Assembly (NCBI GenBank): GCA_025352885.1
Contig: JANXRZ010000116.1
Location: 1-56,057 of the forward strand
Direction of reading: 5' to 3'
DNA length: 56,057 nucleotides
Source of the DNA: Pseudomonadota bacterium
GTDB lineage: Bacteria; Pseudomonadota; Gammaproteobacteria; Burkholderiales; SG8-39
How positions within the stretch are numbered: the stretch's first letter is position 1; every line of letters starts with the position of its first letter. Below are positions 8,618 to 17,498 of the stretch, in pieces. Under the pieces are notes generated by a model. The model was not told the DNA's origin. It was given only the letters and a program-made list of their open reading frames with translations, and ran no database searches. The translations under genes and the position numbers were made by a program.

Positions 8618-9225
8618 CCGTCCTGGCCCTGCTTCGGCACGGGGACACTGACTGGAGCCTTGAAAAGCGGATCCAAGGAAGGATGGATCGGCCCCTGTGC
8701 GAATCAGGGATGCAAAAGCTCGATGGTCTCAGGATGCCCCACGAATTCGAGCGTTACCGGATCCTCTCGAGCACGCTGTCGCGTTGCAGGCAAACCGCCG
8801 AAGCGTTGCAACTTTCGAGCATCGAAGAGGATTCCAGGCTCGCAGAGATGCACTGGGGACAGTGGGAAGGACGGCGCATCGGCGATTTGCGAGCGGAGTT
8901 GGGCCCAGCGATGGAGGCGAACGAGAAACGTGGACTGGATTTCAACCCGCCGGGCGGCGAAAGTCCCCGGAAGGTGCTCGCTCGGGTTTCGACGCTGCTG
9001 TCGGACATCGCTGAAGGCGGTCGTGCAACGCTCGCCATTTCGCATAGGGGCGTGATTCGGGCCATTCTTGCCGCAGCCACTGGCTGGGACATGCTTGGCC
9101 GGGCTCCCGTAAAACTTGATTGGGATGCCGTGCACATTTTCACGCTCGACGGCTTGGGATTTCCAAGCGTGCAGCGAGTAAACGTGCCGCTGGAAAGAAA
9201 AATCGTGCGTGCACTCCCATCATGA
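8614..9225 (+). CDS. Histidine phosphatase (phosphoglycerate-mutase-like)
   Basis: Branch-1 histidine phosphatase of 203 residues. The phosphohistidine motif LLRHGDTDW (H9) is at the N-terminus, followed by the conserved region SSTLSRCRQTAEALQ and the acidic WGQWEGRRIGDL; the second catalytic His is in AISHRGVIRAIL. Such enzymes range from alpha-ribazole phosphatase to sugar-phosphate phosphatases. Here it overlaps the GT4 gene before it and the MurG-like gene after it (ATGA at both ends), so a sugar-phosphate or a phosphorylated glycan intermediate is the likely substrate. That assignment rests on context only. Confidence 0.88.
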   Translation: MTVLALLRHGDTDWSLEKRIQGRMDRPLCESGMQKLDGLRMPHEFERYRILSSTLSRCRQTAEALQLSSIEEDSRLAEMHWGQWEGRRIGDLRAELGPAMEANEKRGLDFNPPGGESPRKVLARVSTLLSDIAEGGRATLAISHRGVIRAILAAATGWDMLGRAPVKLDWDAVHIFTLDGLGFPSVQRVNVPLERKIVRALPS

Positions 9226-10403
9226 GAGGCGAGCGCGTCTTTTTCTATGTGCAGCACCTCCTGGGCATCGGACATTTACGGCGTGCGATTACCCTCGCGA
9301 ACGCACTGGCGGCAAAAGGCCTGGACGTAACGCTGGCGAGTGGCGGATTTCCGGTTCCCGGACTCGAACTACGCGACGTGCGATTCTTGCAATTACCACC
9401 CCTAGGCGCCGCAGACACTTCGTTCAAGGCACTCGTGACGCCGGATGGGACGCCGATTGGGGAGGAGTTGAAGGCAAAAAGGCAGGCTCTTCTGCTCGAC
9501 GCGTGGCGGGACACCGACCCGCATGCGTTGATTGTCGAGCTCTTCCCTTTCGGCCGGCGCCAAATGCGATTCGAGCTGATCCCGCTGCTCGATGCGGCAT
9601 CAAATTCCAAGAACCGACCAGTAATCGTGTGTTCAGTACGTGACGTACTCGGCGCAGGCCTGAACAAGCCGGGACGGCAGGAGGAGATGCTCGAAACGTT
9701 CGAGCGCTATTTTGATCATGTCCTGGTACATGGAGACCCGTCCGTTATCCTGTTCGATCAAACATTCATGCATACGCAAAAGATTGCGCCGAAGCTGCAT
9801 TACACGGGTTACGTCGTCGACGGAGCGCCCGATCTGCGCAATCCCGACGGCAATCATCCCATTGGGACGGGCGAGGTTTTAGTTTCGGTCGGTGGAGGTG
9901 CGGTTGGCACTCGATTGCTTGAAACGGCCATAGGCGCCCGCTCGCTGAGCAACCTGAGGGACAGGACTTGGAGGCTGCTGACCGGCATCAATGCCTCCGC
10001 CGGTGCTATTCGGGATCTGAAAAACCTGGCGCGGTCCAGCGGAACGGACGGGATCATCATCGAAAGAGTGCGGACGGATTTCGTCCCCTTGTTGCGGGCG
10101 TGCGCTGTGTCGGTCAGCCAGGGCGGCTACAACACAATGATGGAGATCGTGCAGACAGGGGCGCGGGCCGTAGTGGTTCCATTTGCCGGCGGCTCCGAAT
10201 CCGAGCAGACGCTGCGTGCGCGATCATTTGCCGAGCGAGGCCTCCTCGACATACTTCATGAAGACTCTCTCGAACCGTTTTCACTTGCCGCCGCTATCGA
10301 CCGGTCGGCAAGCTCCAAGCACGCCAAAGTGCCGATCGAGCTGGACGGCGCCAGCCGAACAGCCGGCCTGGTGGCAAAGTGGGTGTCGGAACTGAGATGG
10401 TAG
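9222..10403 (+). CDS. MurG-like glycosyltransferase (COG4671 type), second copy
   Basis: Predicted GT-B glycosyltransferase (393 residues) of the same family as the protein at 4935. Shared features are the N-terminal YVQHLLGIGHLRRAITLANA loop, VSVGGGAVG in the middle, and the donor-site stretch SQGGYNTMMEIVQTGARAVV then PFAGGSESEQTLRARSFAERG. The start at 9222 (MRGERVFF) overlaps the phosphatase stop codon as ATGA; the upstream in-frame extension to 9120 lies inside the phosphatase gene. The presence of two diverged copies in one operon suggests two successive transfers to the same lipid or glycan chain. Confidence 0.82.
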   Translation: MRGERVFFYVQHLLGIGHLRRAITLANALAAKGLDVTLASGGFPVPGLELRDVRFLQLPPLGAADTSFKALVTPDGTPIGEELKAKRQALLLDAWRDTDPHALIVELFPFGRRQMRFELIPLLDAASNSKNRPVIVCSVRDVLGAGLNKPGRQEEMLETFERYFDHVLVHGDPSVILFDQTFMHTQKIAPKLHYTGYVVDGAPDLRNPDGNHPIGTGEVLVSVGGGAVGTRLLETAIGARSLSNLRDRTWRLLTGINASAGAIRDLKNLARSSGTDGIIIERVRTDFVPLLRACAVSVSQGGYNTMMEIVQTGARAVVVPFAGGSESEQTLRARSFAERGLLDILHEDSLEPFSLAAAIDRSASSKHAKVPIELDGASRTAGLVAKWVSELRW

Positions 10404-11164
10404 GAAAACCATGGGACGCCTTCGGCGCCGAGATCGCGCGCTGGAGCGATGCCGGGAAGCCCGTCGAATTCTGGTGGCGCGATGACGATGCGTGTCGCCG
10501 GAACAGCGCGCTAAGCCGGCTCTGTACGCTTTCTGCCGAATCCGGAGTTCCCCTCGCCTTGGCGGCCGTGCCCGAGCAGGTGGAACCGGGTGCCCTCGAC
10601 GATCTCCCGGTCACAGTGACCGTCATCCAGCATGGAACCAATCATTCGAATCGCGCCCCGGAGGGCGAGAAAAAGACCGAATTTTCCGCGCTGGAGCCGA
10701 CAGTTGCTGCGATGGCACGATTGACCAGGTCGTTTGAAAAACTTGGGAAACGAGCGCCCGGCAAAGTCCTGCCTGTTCTGGCGCCGCCCTGGAACAGGGT
10801 ATTGCCGTCGCTCCTGCCCCATCTCGTCACTGCCGGCTATGTGGGTGTCAGCACGTACGGTGTGAGAAATGTCACGAACCTGCCCAGCGGCCTTACTCAG
10901 GTCAACACCCACGTCGACATCATCGACTGGAAAACAAGTCGCGCGTTCTGCGGCGCGGATGTCGCACTTGGGCAGGCTGTGCGCCACCTCGCCGCGCGAC
11001 GGGAGGGGAGGGCGGACCGCGACGAACCGACCGGGTGGCTCACACACCACCTTGATCACGACGATGCCTGCTGGAGCTTCCTCGAAAGCCTGTTCGAGTT
11101 TACCCGCGGCTTCCCCGGAATCTCATGGCGCGCGCCGGCCACTTTGTTTCCTCCCAACTCCTGA
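10397..11164 (+). CDS. Polysaccharide-deacetylase-like (NodB fold) protein
   Basis: About 255 residues, a divergent carbohydrate esterase 4-type protein. The NodB signature is recognisable: WWRDDDA supplies the catalytic/metal Asp pair, HGTNH is the HX3H metal motif, and APPWN corresponds to the third motif; a later His-rich stretch (THHLDHDDA) may close the site. No signal peptide is seen, so it probably works in the cytoplasm on a lipid-linked or nucleotide-linked sugar. The ATG at 10397 overlaps the end of the previous gene (ATGGTAG); the GTG at 10379 is less likely. It is the last gene of the compact glycosyltransferase group; 194 bases separate it from the ABC importer genes. Confidence 0.8.
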   Translation: MVGKPWDAFGAEIARWSDAGKPVEFWWRDDDACRRNSALSRLCTLSAESGVPLALAAVPEQVEPGALDDLPVTVTVIQHGTNHSNRAPEGEKKTEFSALEPTVAAMARLTRSFEKLGKRAPGKVLPVLAPPWNRVLPSLLPHLVTAGYVGVSTYGVRNVTNLPSGLTQVNTHVDIIDWKTSRAFCGADVALGQAVRHLAARREGRADRDEPTGWLTHHLDHDDACWSFLESLFEFTRGFPGISWRAPATLFPPNS

Positions 11165-11358
11165 GCGGTCAGTCGCCAGATCATCCGCGAATTCGGACAA
11201 GAGGAGCAATCAGCACGGTCTTTCCGTATACTGCATGTGGACAGTCGTCCGGCGTACCACCCGCACGGTCTGTGGAGAATCCCGAAAGCAACAACGAGAA
11301 GCATGCTTTCGCAGATGCGGGAGATCATGCCTCGAATCTGCCTCATAGACGGCGTGAA

Positions 11359-13248
11359 ATGCCAAACGTTCTTACGGTAAGCGATCTCAAGGTCTACCTG
11401 AATGTCGATGCCGGCACCGTCAAGGCGGCCGACGGCGTGTCATTTCGCGTACCTGAGGCCCGGACCGTGGCATTGGTGGGTGAGTCGGGATCGGGCAAAT
11501 CGATCATTGCCCAAGCCATTATGGGAATCCTGCCAAAGATCGCCCGCATTGAAGCCGGCCAGATCCTGTTTGCCGACCCGAACCGGTCGGGTGCAATTAC
11601 TGATATCGCCAGCCTTAAACAAACCGACCCGGAACTGCTGGCAATACGTGGCGGCCGGATCTCGATCATCTTCCAGGAGCCGATGACCGCCTTGTCGCCC
11701 CTGCACACGATCGGAAACCAGATCGAGGAAGCGCTTGCCCTGCACAGGGAGGCCGGCAAGACGCAAAGGCGCGAGATGGTCGTCGAGATGCTCAGGCTGG
11801 TGGGATTTCCGAATCCGGCCAGGGCGGTCAACACGTACCCGTTCGAGCTTTCCGGCGGCTTGAGGCAACGCGCCATGATCGCGATGGCGCTCGTATGCCG
11901 CCCCGCGTTGTTAATTGCGGACGAGCCGACCACCGCATTGGACGTGACGATCCAGGCGCAGATCCTCCAGCTGATCACGCAACTCCAGAAAGAGATGCGC
12001 ATGGCGGTCATGATCATCACCCACGATCTCGGTGTCGTTGCCAACATGGCCGACGAAGTGGTGGTGCTCTACCAGGGCCGAGTAGTTGAGAGCGGTACCG
12101 TGAGTGCAATTTTCCGGGAGCCAAGCCACCCGTATTTGAAGGCACTCATGCGGGCGGTGCCACGCTTCAACATGGCGCCCGGCGAGCGTCTTACGCCGTT
12201 GCGCGAAATTCAGGTATCAACGAATCACCTCATGTCGGCTCGAGCGAAGCCGGCCGCTGACGTCGAATCCGACGCTCCCCTGCTTACCGTGAGCAACCTG
12301 ACCAAGGGCTTCGGCACCCGAAAATCGTCGTTTTTTGGTTCCAAGCAGGTCAGCGGCGTGCTCGCTGTGGATGATGTCAGTTTCACCGTCCGCGCAGGCG
12401 AGTGCCTCGGTCTCGTTGGTGAGTCCGGCTGTGGCAAGACGACGACTTCGAAGATGATCATGCGCTCGATCACGCCGGACAGCGGGCAGATCATTTTCAA
12501 TGACAGCGGCAAGCCGCAGGACGTGCTGTCTTTGCGCGGCGCGGAGCTGTTCGCATACCGGCGTAAAGTCCAGTTCGTCTTCCAGGATCCCGTGGGTTCG
12601 CTCAATCCTCGAATGACTGCGTTCGAAATCTTGAGCGAGCCGCTCGTTATTCATGGCATCGGCGATGCCGACGAGCGGTTCGAGCGCGTGAAGGAGCTCA
12701 CCACCCTCGTAGGTCTCGATGTGCGCCATCTTCGACGCTATCCGCATAGTTTCTCGGGCGGGCAGCGTCAGCGATTGGGAATTGCGCGAGCCTTGGCGTT
12801 GAGCCCGTCGTTGCTCATCTGCGATGAGCCGGTGTCGGCTCTGGATGTCTCCGTGCAAGCGCAAGTTCTTAACCTGCTGCGTGACCTTCGGGAAGCCCTA
12901 AACCTTACCTACATCTTCGTGTCACACAACCTGGCGGTGGTCAATTACATCGCCGATCGTATTGCAGTGATGTGCGCTGGCAGGCTCGTCGAGATTGCGC
13001 CGCACTCTGAATTGTTCAGGAATCCGGTTCACCCCTACACAAAAGCGTTGCTCGCAGCCGTGCCGAGTCCTGATCTCGACCGCAAGCTGGACTTTGCTGC
13101 GCTGATGGAAGGCAGGGCGTCGGACCCAACCGCGTGGCCCCAGCCCTTCCGGCTCGATGCTGCGACGAGCAGCACGATGCTCGACGTGGGAAACGGCCAC
13201 TTCGTGCGCGCAAATGAATCCACCAACCACTCGGAGCTGATTGCATGA
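11359..13248 (+). CDS. Fused double ABC ATPase of a peptide/oligosaccharide importer (YejF/DppDF type)
   Basis: Single chain of 629 residues with two complete ABC ATPase domains, driving import through the permeases encoded downstream. Domain 1: Walker A GESGSGKS (residues 41-48), signature LSGGLRQRA, Walker B LLIADEPTTALD. Domain 2: Walker A GESGCGKTTT, signature FSGGQRQRLGIARAL, Walker B LLICDEPVSALD. Each ends with the HPYLKAL / HPYTKALLAAVP oligopeptide-transporter C-terminal motif. The start at 11359 (MPNVLTVSDLKVYL) fits the family; the longer frame from 11125 runs through the deacetylase end. It overlaps the substrate-binding-protein gene by ATGA. The 194-base gap upstream contains a possible -10 (TATACT at 11227) but no convincing -35. 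Confidence 0.93.
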   Translation: MPNVLTVSDLKVYLNVDAGTVKAADGVSFRVPEARTVALVGESGSGKSIIAQAIMGILPKIARIEAGQILFADPNRSGAITDIASLKQTDPELLAIRGGRISIIFQEPMTALSPLHTIGNQIEEALALHREAGKTQRREMVVEMLRLVGFPNPARAVNTYPFELSGGLRQRAMIAMALVCRPALLIADEPTTALDVTIQAQILQLITQLQKEMRMAVMIITHDLGVVANMADEVVVLYQGRVVESGTVSAIFREPSHPYLKALMRAVPRFNMAPGERLTPLREIQVSTNHLMSARAKPAADVESDAPLLTVSNLTKGFGTRKSSFFGSKQVSGVLAVDDVSFTVRAGECLGLVGESGCGKTTTSKMIMRSITPDSGQIIFNDSGKPQDVLSLRGAELFAYRRKVQFVFQDPVGSLNPRMTAFEILSEPLVIHGIGDADERFERVKELTTLVGLDVRHLRRYPHSFSGGQRQRLGIARALALSPSLLICDEPVSALDVSVQAQVLNLLRDLREALNLTYIFVSHNLAVVNYIADRIAVMCAGRLVEIAPHSELFRNPVHPYTKALLAAVPSPDLDRKLDFAALMEGRASDPTAWPQPFRLDAATSSTMLDVGNGHFVRANESTNHSELIA

Positions 13249-15146
13249 TCACCAAGATCGGCCTGCACTACCTGAAGTCCTTTGCATTCGTCCTATGCGC
13301 CGGACTCTGCTTCACGGCGCATGCCGCCGCACCCGTGGAGACGGAGATGTTCAAGAGCGAGGTGGCGGCCGGAAAGCTCCCGCCCGTCGCCAAGCGGCTG
13401 CCGGCGAATCCTAGCGTGAGCGCCCTCGACGAGCCAGGCATGCAGCCCGGCAAGCACGGCGGCACGCTCAACATGCTCATCGGGCGCGCCCGTGACGTTC
13501 GCTTGCTCGTCGTTTATGGCTATTCGCGGCTGGTCGGGTTCAACCGCAAGCTCGAGTTGGCCCCCGACATTCTCGAGAGCTTCGAATCTAAGGACGATAA
13601 AGTCTTCACCTTCAAGCTGCGCAAAGGCCACCGGTGGTCGGACGGCCAGCCTTTCACGAGTGAAGACTTCAAGTATTACTGGGAAGACGTCGCCAATAAT
13701 CCCGAACTGAGCCCCAGTGGACCTCAAAGCGAGCTCCTGGTCGATGGCGAGAAGCCCAAAGTCGAGTTTCCCGACGCGACGACCGTTCGCTATTCATGGA
13801 GCAAACCCAATCGGGAATTCCTGCAGCGCCTGGCCGGCGCCTCGCCGCTTTACATCTATCGTCCGGCCCATTACCTGAAAAAGTTCCACAAGAAATATTC
13901 GCCGAAGATCGTCGATGCGGAAAGCAAAGCGGGCAAGCGGGGCTGGGCGTCGCTGCATAACAAGCAGGACAACATGTACCAGTTCGACAACCCGGACCTG
14001 CCGACCCTCGAACCCTGGGTGAACACGACGCGGCCTCCGGCCGATCGCTTCGTGGCCGTGCGCAATCCGTATTTTCACCGTGTCGACCCGCAAGGCCTGC
14101 AGCTTCCCTATATCGACAAGGTCGTGCTCGCGGTGGCCGAAGGGAAACTGATTCCGGCGAAGGCGGGCGCCGGGGAATCCGATTTGCAGGCCAGGGATTT
14201 GCAATTCAACAATTACACATTCCTCAAGAAAAACGAGAAGGTCAACAATTACCGTGCACTGCTCTGGCGCACAGGCATCGGATCGCACTTCGCGCTTTTT
14301 CCGAACCTGAACGTGAATGACCCGGTCTGGCGGACCGTGCTGCGCGATGTTCGCTTTCGCCGCGCACTGTCGATGGCAATCGACCGCGGGATCGTAAACC
14401 AGGTGCTTTATTTCGGTCTGGCCACCGAGGCGAACAACACAGTGCTTCCCGAAAGTCCGTTATTCAAGGAGGCATACCAGAAGAAATGGGCCAAGTTCGA
14501 CAAGAAAGCGGCTGACAAGCTGCTCGATGAAATGGGACTCAAACGCGGCACAGACGGATTCCGGCGCCTCCCGGACGGGCGATTGCTCGAACTAATCGTC
14601 GAAACGGCCGGGGAAAGCTCAGAGCAGGCGGACGTGCTCGAGCTCATCCGGGAAACCTGGAAGCAGGTCGGCATCAAGCTGTTCACCAAGCCCTCGCAGC
14701 GAGAGGTTTTAAGGAATCGCGTATTCGGCGGCGAGGCCGTTATGTCCGTCTGGAGCGGCCTCGAGAACGGCTTGGCGACGCCGGACATGAGTCCCGACGA
14801 TCTTGCTCCGCTCAGCCAGCAGCAATTGCAATGGCCGAAATTCGGGCAGTTCCATGAGACAGCCGGAAAATCCGGCCAGACGCCCGACATCCCTGAAGCC
14901 GTCGAACTGCTCAAGCTGAGCACTGCATGGCGTGCCGCGGGGAACCGTGCCGAGCGCGAGAAGATCTGGCACCAGATGCTATCGATTCATGCGGACCAGC
15001 AATTCGTAATCGGCGTCGTTTCGGCTGTTCCCCAGCCGGTCCTCGCCCGCACGACCCTCATGAACATCCCAGAGAAAGGCTTCTACAACTGGGAGCCGGG
15101 CGCTTTCTTCGGCGTTTACCACCCCGATACCTTCTGGTTCAAATGA
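13245..15146 (+). CDS. Periplasmic substrate-binding protein, family 5 (peptide/oligosaccharide)
   Basis: Extracytoplasmic receptor of an ABC importer, 633 residues, SBP_bac_5 family. A signal peptide (about residues 1-28, ending AHA) is followed by a family-5 body: GGTLNMLIGRARDV, ESFESKDDKVFTFKLRKGH, RWSDGQPFTSEDFKYYWEDV, and VRFRRALSMAIDRGIVNQV later on. It is longer than DppA/OppA (about 530) and belongs to the large subgroup that includes YejA and oligosaccharide receptors. The gene overlaps the ATPase gene and precedes both permease genes. Because the operon follows a glycan-building cluster, a glycan fragment or peptidoglycan-like oligomer is a reasonable guess for the ligand, but the sequence does not decide this. 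Confidence 0.9.
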   Translation: MITKIGLHYLKSFAFVLCAGLCFTAHAAAPVETEMFKSEVAAGKLPPVAKRLPANPSVSALDEPGMQPGKHGGTLNMLIGRARDVRLLVVYGYSRLVGFNRKLELAPDILESFESKDDKVFTFKLRKGHRWSDGQPFTSEDFKYYWEDVANNPELSPSGPQSELLVDGEKPKVEFPDATTVRYSWSKPNREFLQRLAGASPLYIYRPAHYLKKFHKKYSPKIVDAESKAGKRGWASLHNKQDNMYQFDNPDLPTLEPWVNTTRPPADRFVAVRNPYFHRVDPQGLQLPYIDKVVLAVAEGKLIPAKAGAGESDLQARDLQFNNYTFLKKNEKVNNYRALLWRTGIGSHFALFPNLNVNDPVWRTVLRDVRFRRALSMAIDRGIVNQVLYFGLATEANNTVLPESPLFKEAYQKKWAKFDKKAADKLLDEMGLKRGTDGFRRLPDGRLLELIVETAGESSEQADVLELIRETWKQVGIKLFTKPSQREVLRNRVFGGEAVMSVWSGLENGLATPDMSPDDLAPLSQQQLQWPKFGQFHETAGKSGQTPDIPEAVELLKLSTAWRAAGNRAEREKIWHQMLSIHADQQFVIGVVSAVPQPVLARTTLMNIPEKGFYNWEPGAFFGVYHPDTFWFK

Positions 15147-15192
15147 CGCACCCGCTGCTTCTGGCATTGACCTGACAGAGGCGCTTCCTGCC

Positions 15193-16218
15193 ATGCTGAA
15201 ATACACCCTGCACCGAATCCTGATTCTCATCCCGACGCTGATCGTGATCAGCCTGGTGACCTTCACGATCATTCAGCTCCCGCCTGGCGACTTCCTGTCG
15301 AACCAGATCGATGAGCTGCGCAGCCAGGGTGACACTGCGGCGCTCGAGAAAATCGAGTTCCTGCGCCGCCAGTTCGGGCTCGACAAGCCATTCCTCGAGC
15401 AATACGCCACCTGGGTAGGGATCTGGCCGGGCACGCATGGTTTCTCCGGATTGCTGCAGGGCGACTGGGGCTGGTCCTTCGAGTACGACCTTCCGGTCAG
15501 GGAGGTGGTGGGGGATCGGTTGCTGCTGTCGTTCATCCTGAATTTCTCGATCATCCTCTTCACCTGGCTGGTGTCCTTCCCGATCGGTGCGTATGCCGCG
15601 ACGCACCAGTACAGCATGAGCGACTATGGCCTGACGCTTCTGGGCTACATCGGTTTGGCAACGCCCAACTTCCTGCTCGCCCTCGTGCTGATGTACTTTG
15701 CGAATGTCCAATTCGGCTTGTCGGTTGGCGGAATCATGGCCCCCGAATACCTGGGGCAGCCTTGGAGCTGGCAGAAGTTCGGCTCCGTTCTCGATCACCT
15801 GTGGATTCCCGTCATTGTGATCGGCACTTCGGGGACGGCCGGAATGATCCGGCGGCTGCGCGCCAACCTGCTCGATGAGTTGCAAAAGCAGTACGTCACC
15901 ACTGCCCGCGCCAAGGGCATGCCGCAATTTCGCCTGCTCATGAAGTATCCGATGCGCATGGCACTCAACCCGTTCATCGCCGACATCGGCAGCCTCCTGC
16001 CGAGCGTGATCTCCGGGTCGGCGATCGTGGCGGTCGTGCTCTCGCTGCAGACGTCCGGGCCGATGCTGCTGGATGCGCTGCGCAGCCAGGATCAGTATCT
16101 TGCGGGCTCATTCCTGATGTTCCTTGCGTTGCTTGCCGTCATCGGTACGTTTATTTCCGACTTGCTACTGGGCATGCTCGATCCCCGGATCCGGCTGACC
16201 GGCGGGATCGCCAAGTGA
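15193..16218 (+). CDS. ABC importer permease (DppB/YejB type)
   Basis: Inner-membrane permease of 341 residues with about six transmembrane helices. The N-terminus (MLKYTLHRILILIPTLIVIS) and the periplasmic segment FGLDKPFLEQYATWVG are typical of BPD_transp_1 peptide permeases. The EAA loop is YVTTARAKGMPQFRLLMKYP, where the ATPase docks. It ends by overlapping the second permease gene with GTGA. It forms the membrane channel with the following protein. Confidence 0.93.
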   Translation: MLKYTLHRILILIPTLIVISLVTFTIIQLPPGDFLSNQIDELRSQGDTAALEKIEFLRRQFGLDKPFLEQYATWVGIWPGTHGFSGLLQGDWGWSFEYDLPVREVVGDRLLLSFILNFSIILFTWLVSFPIGAYAATHQYSMSDYGLTLLGYIGLATPNFLLALVLMYFANVQFGLSVGGIMAPEYLGQPWSWQKFGSVLDHLWIPVIVIGTSGTAGMIRRLRANLLDELQKQYVTTARAKGMPQFRLLMKYPMRMALNPFIADIGSLLPSVISGSAIVAVVLSLQTSGPMLLDALRSQDQYLAGSFLMFLALLAVIGTFISDLLLGMLDPRIRLTGGIAK

Positions 16219-17387
16219 ACGCTCCGGTGCAGGAAGGCAAGGAACTCGAACACTTTGTCACCACCGAGCCCTTCGAGCCATACAAGGCGGAAGCACTCAC
16301 ACCGGCGCAGGAGGATTTTTACAGCGCGTCGCAGTGGCAGATCATGTGGTGGAAGTTCAAGCGTCACCGCATCGCGCTAATCTCGGGGTTGATCCTTCTT
16401 GTGATCTACGCCTCGACGCTGGTGAGCGAGGTCATTGCTCCGTACAACCTCGAGACGCGGCACACGAAGAACATCTACTCGCCACCCCACGAGTTGCATG
16501 TCTTCCACGAAGGCCGTTTCGTCGGGCCGTACGTGTACGGCTACACGATGGAACTCGACCTTGCGACGATGAAGCGGACCTATAAGCCGGACACGAGCAA
16601 CGTCCAGCCGCTCCGTTTCTTTTGCAGGGGCGACGAGTACGAGTTCTGGGGCCTGTTCGAAGGCAATTTCCATCTCGTGTGCCCTGCAGAGGAAGGAACG
16701 TTCTTCCTCTTTGGGACCGACCGCCTCGGCCGCGACCTGCTTTCACGAATCGTGTATGGCACCCGGATTTCGCTTACCGTAGGGTTGCTCGGCATCCTGG
16801 TCAGCTTCCTGATCGGCATTACGCTGGGCGGCATCTCAGGCTATTTCGGCGGATGGATCGACAACGTGATCCAGCGCTTTATTGAGATGGTTCGCTCCTT
16901 TCCGGAATTGCCGCTGTGGATGGCGCTGTCGGCGGCCCTTCCCGTAACCTGGAGCCCGATCCTCGTCTATTTCGGCATCACGATCATCCTCGGCCTGCTC
17001 GACTGGCCGGGCCTGGCGCGGGCAGTGCGCTCCAAGCTGCTGGCACTGCGCGAAGAAGACTTCGCCAATGCGGCGGTGCTCATGGGCGCAAGTCCGGCCC
17101 GGGTCATCCGCCGGCACCTCCTGCCCAGCTTCGCCAGCCACCTCATAGCGTCCGTGACGCTTTCCGTCCCGAGCATGATCCTGGGGGAAACAGCCTTGTC
17201 TTTCCTCGGACTGGGCTTACGACCGCCTGTTACAAGCTGGGGTGTCCTCTTGAACGAAGCGCAAAACATCAACGTGGTTGCGCTGTACCCCTGGCTGATG
17301 ATCTCAGTGGCGCCAGTGTTCGTAGTCGTCCTGGCCTTCAATTTCCTTGGGGATGGATTGCGTGACGCCGCAGACCCCTACAACTAG
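16215..17387 (+). CDS. ABC importer permease (DppC/YejE type) with long periplasmic insert
   Basis: Second membrane subunit, 390 residues, GTG start overlapping the previous stop codon. After the first helix (about residues 50-70) there is an insert of more than 100 residues containing YSPPHELHVFHEGRF and a two-Cys segment (FFCRGDEYEFWG ... HLVCPAEEG) before the family motif FGTDRLGRDLLSRIVYGTRI. The EAA loop is DFANAAVLMGASPARVIRRH and the C-terminus has the usual FNFLGDGLRDAADPYN. The two Cys residues could form a disulfide in the periplasm. The insert is larger than in classical DppC and may contact the receptor. Confidence 0.92.
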   Translation: MNAPVQEGKELEHFVTTEPFEPYKAEALTPAQEDFYSASQWQIMWWKFKRHRIALISGLILLVIYASTLVSEVIAPYNLETRHTKNIYSPPHELHVFHEGRFVGPYVYGYTMELDLATMKRTYKPDTSNVQPLRFFCRGDEYEFWGLFEGNFHLVCPAEEGTFFLFGTDRLGRDLLSRIVYGTRISLTVGLLGILVSFLIGITLGGISGYFGGWIDNVIQRFIEMVRSFPELPLWMALSAALPVTWSPILVYFGITIILGLLDWPGLARAVRSKLLALREEDFANAAVLMGASPARVIRRHLLPSFASHLIASVTLSVPSMILGETALSFLGLGLRPPVTSWGVLLNEAQNINVVALYPWLMISVAPVFVVVLAFNFLGDGLRDAADPYN

Positions 17388-17498
17388 GTAATTCACGCCG
17401 GGCGCACCAACCCACATGGGGCCGCTCGGGGCGCCCCGGCGCGGCGCGCGATGGGCTGGGCAGCGGTAATATCAGCATAGTTTCTTCGGGGTGCCGGA

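Noticed and set aside
11165-11358. Promoter for the peptide-type ABC operon
   Set aside because: A TATACT at 11227 is present but no acceptable -35 lies at the right distance; otherwise I see nothing in this gap.
17388-17498. GC-rich hairpin before the degenerate ABC gene as a terminator
   Set aside because: GGGGCGCCCC-type symmetry is present but no T-tract follows.
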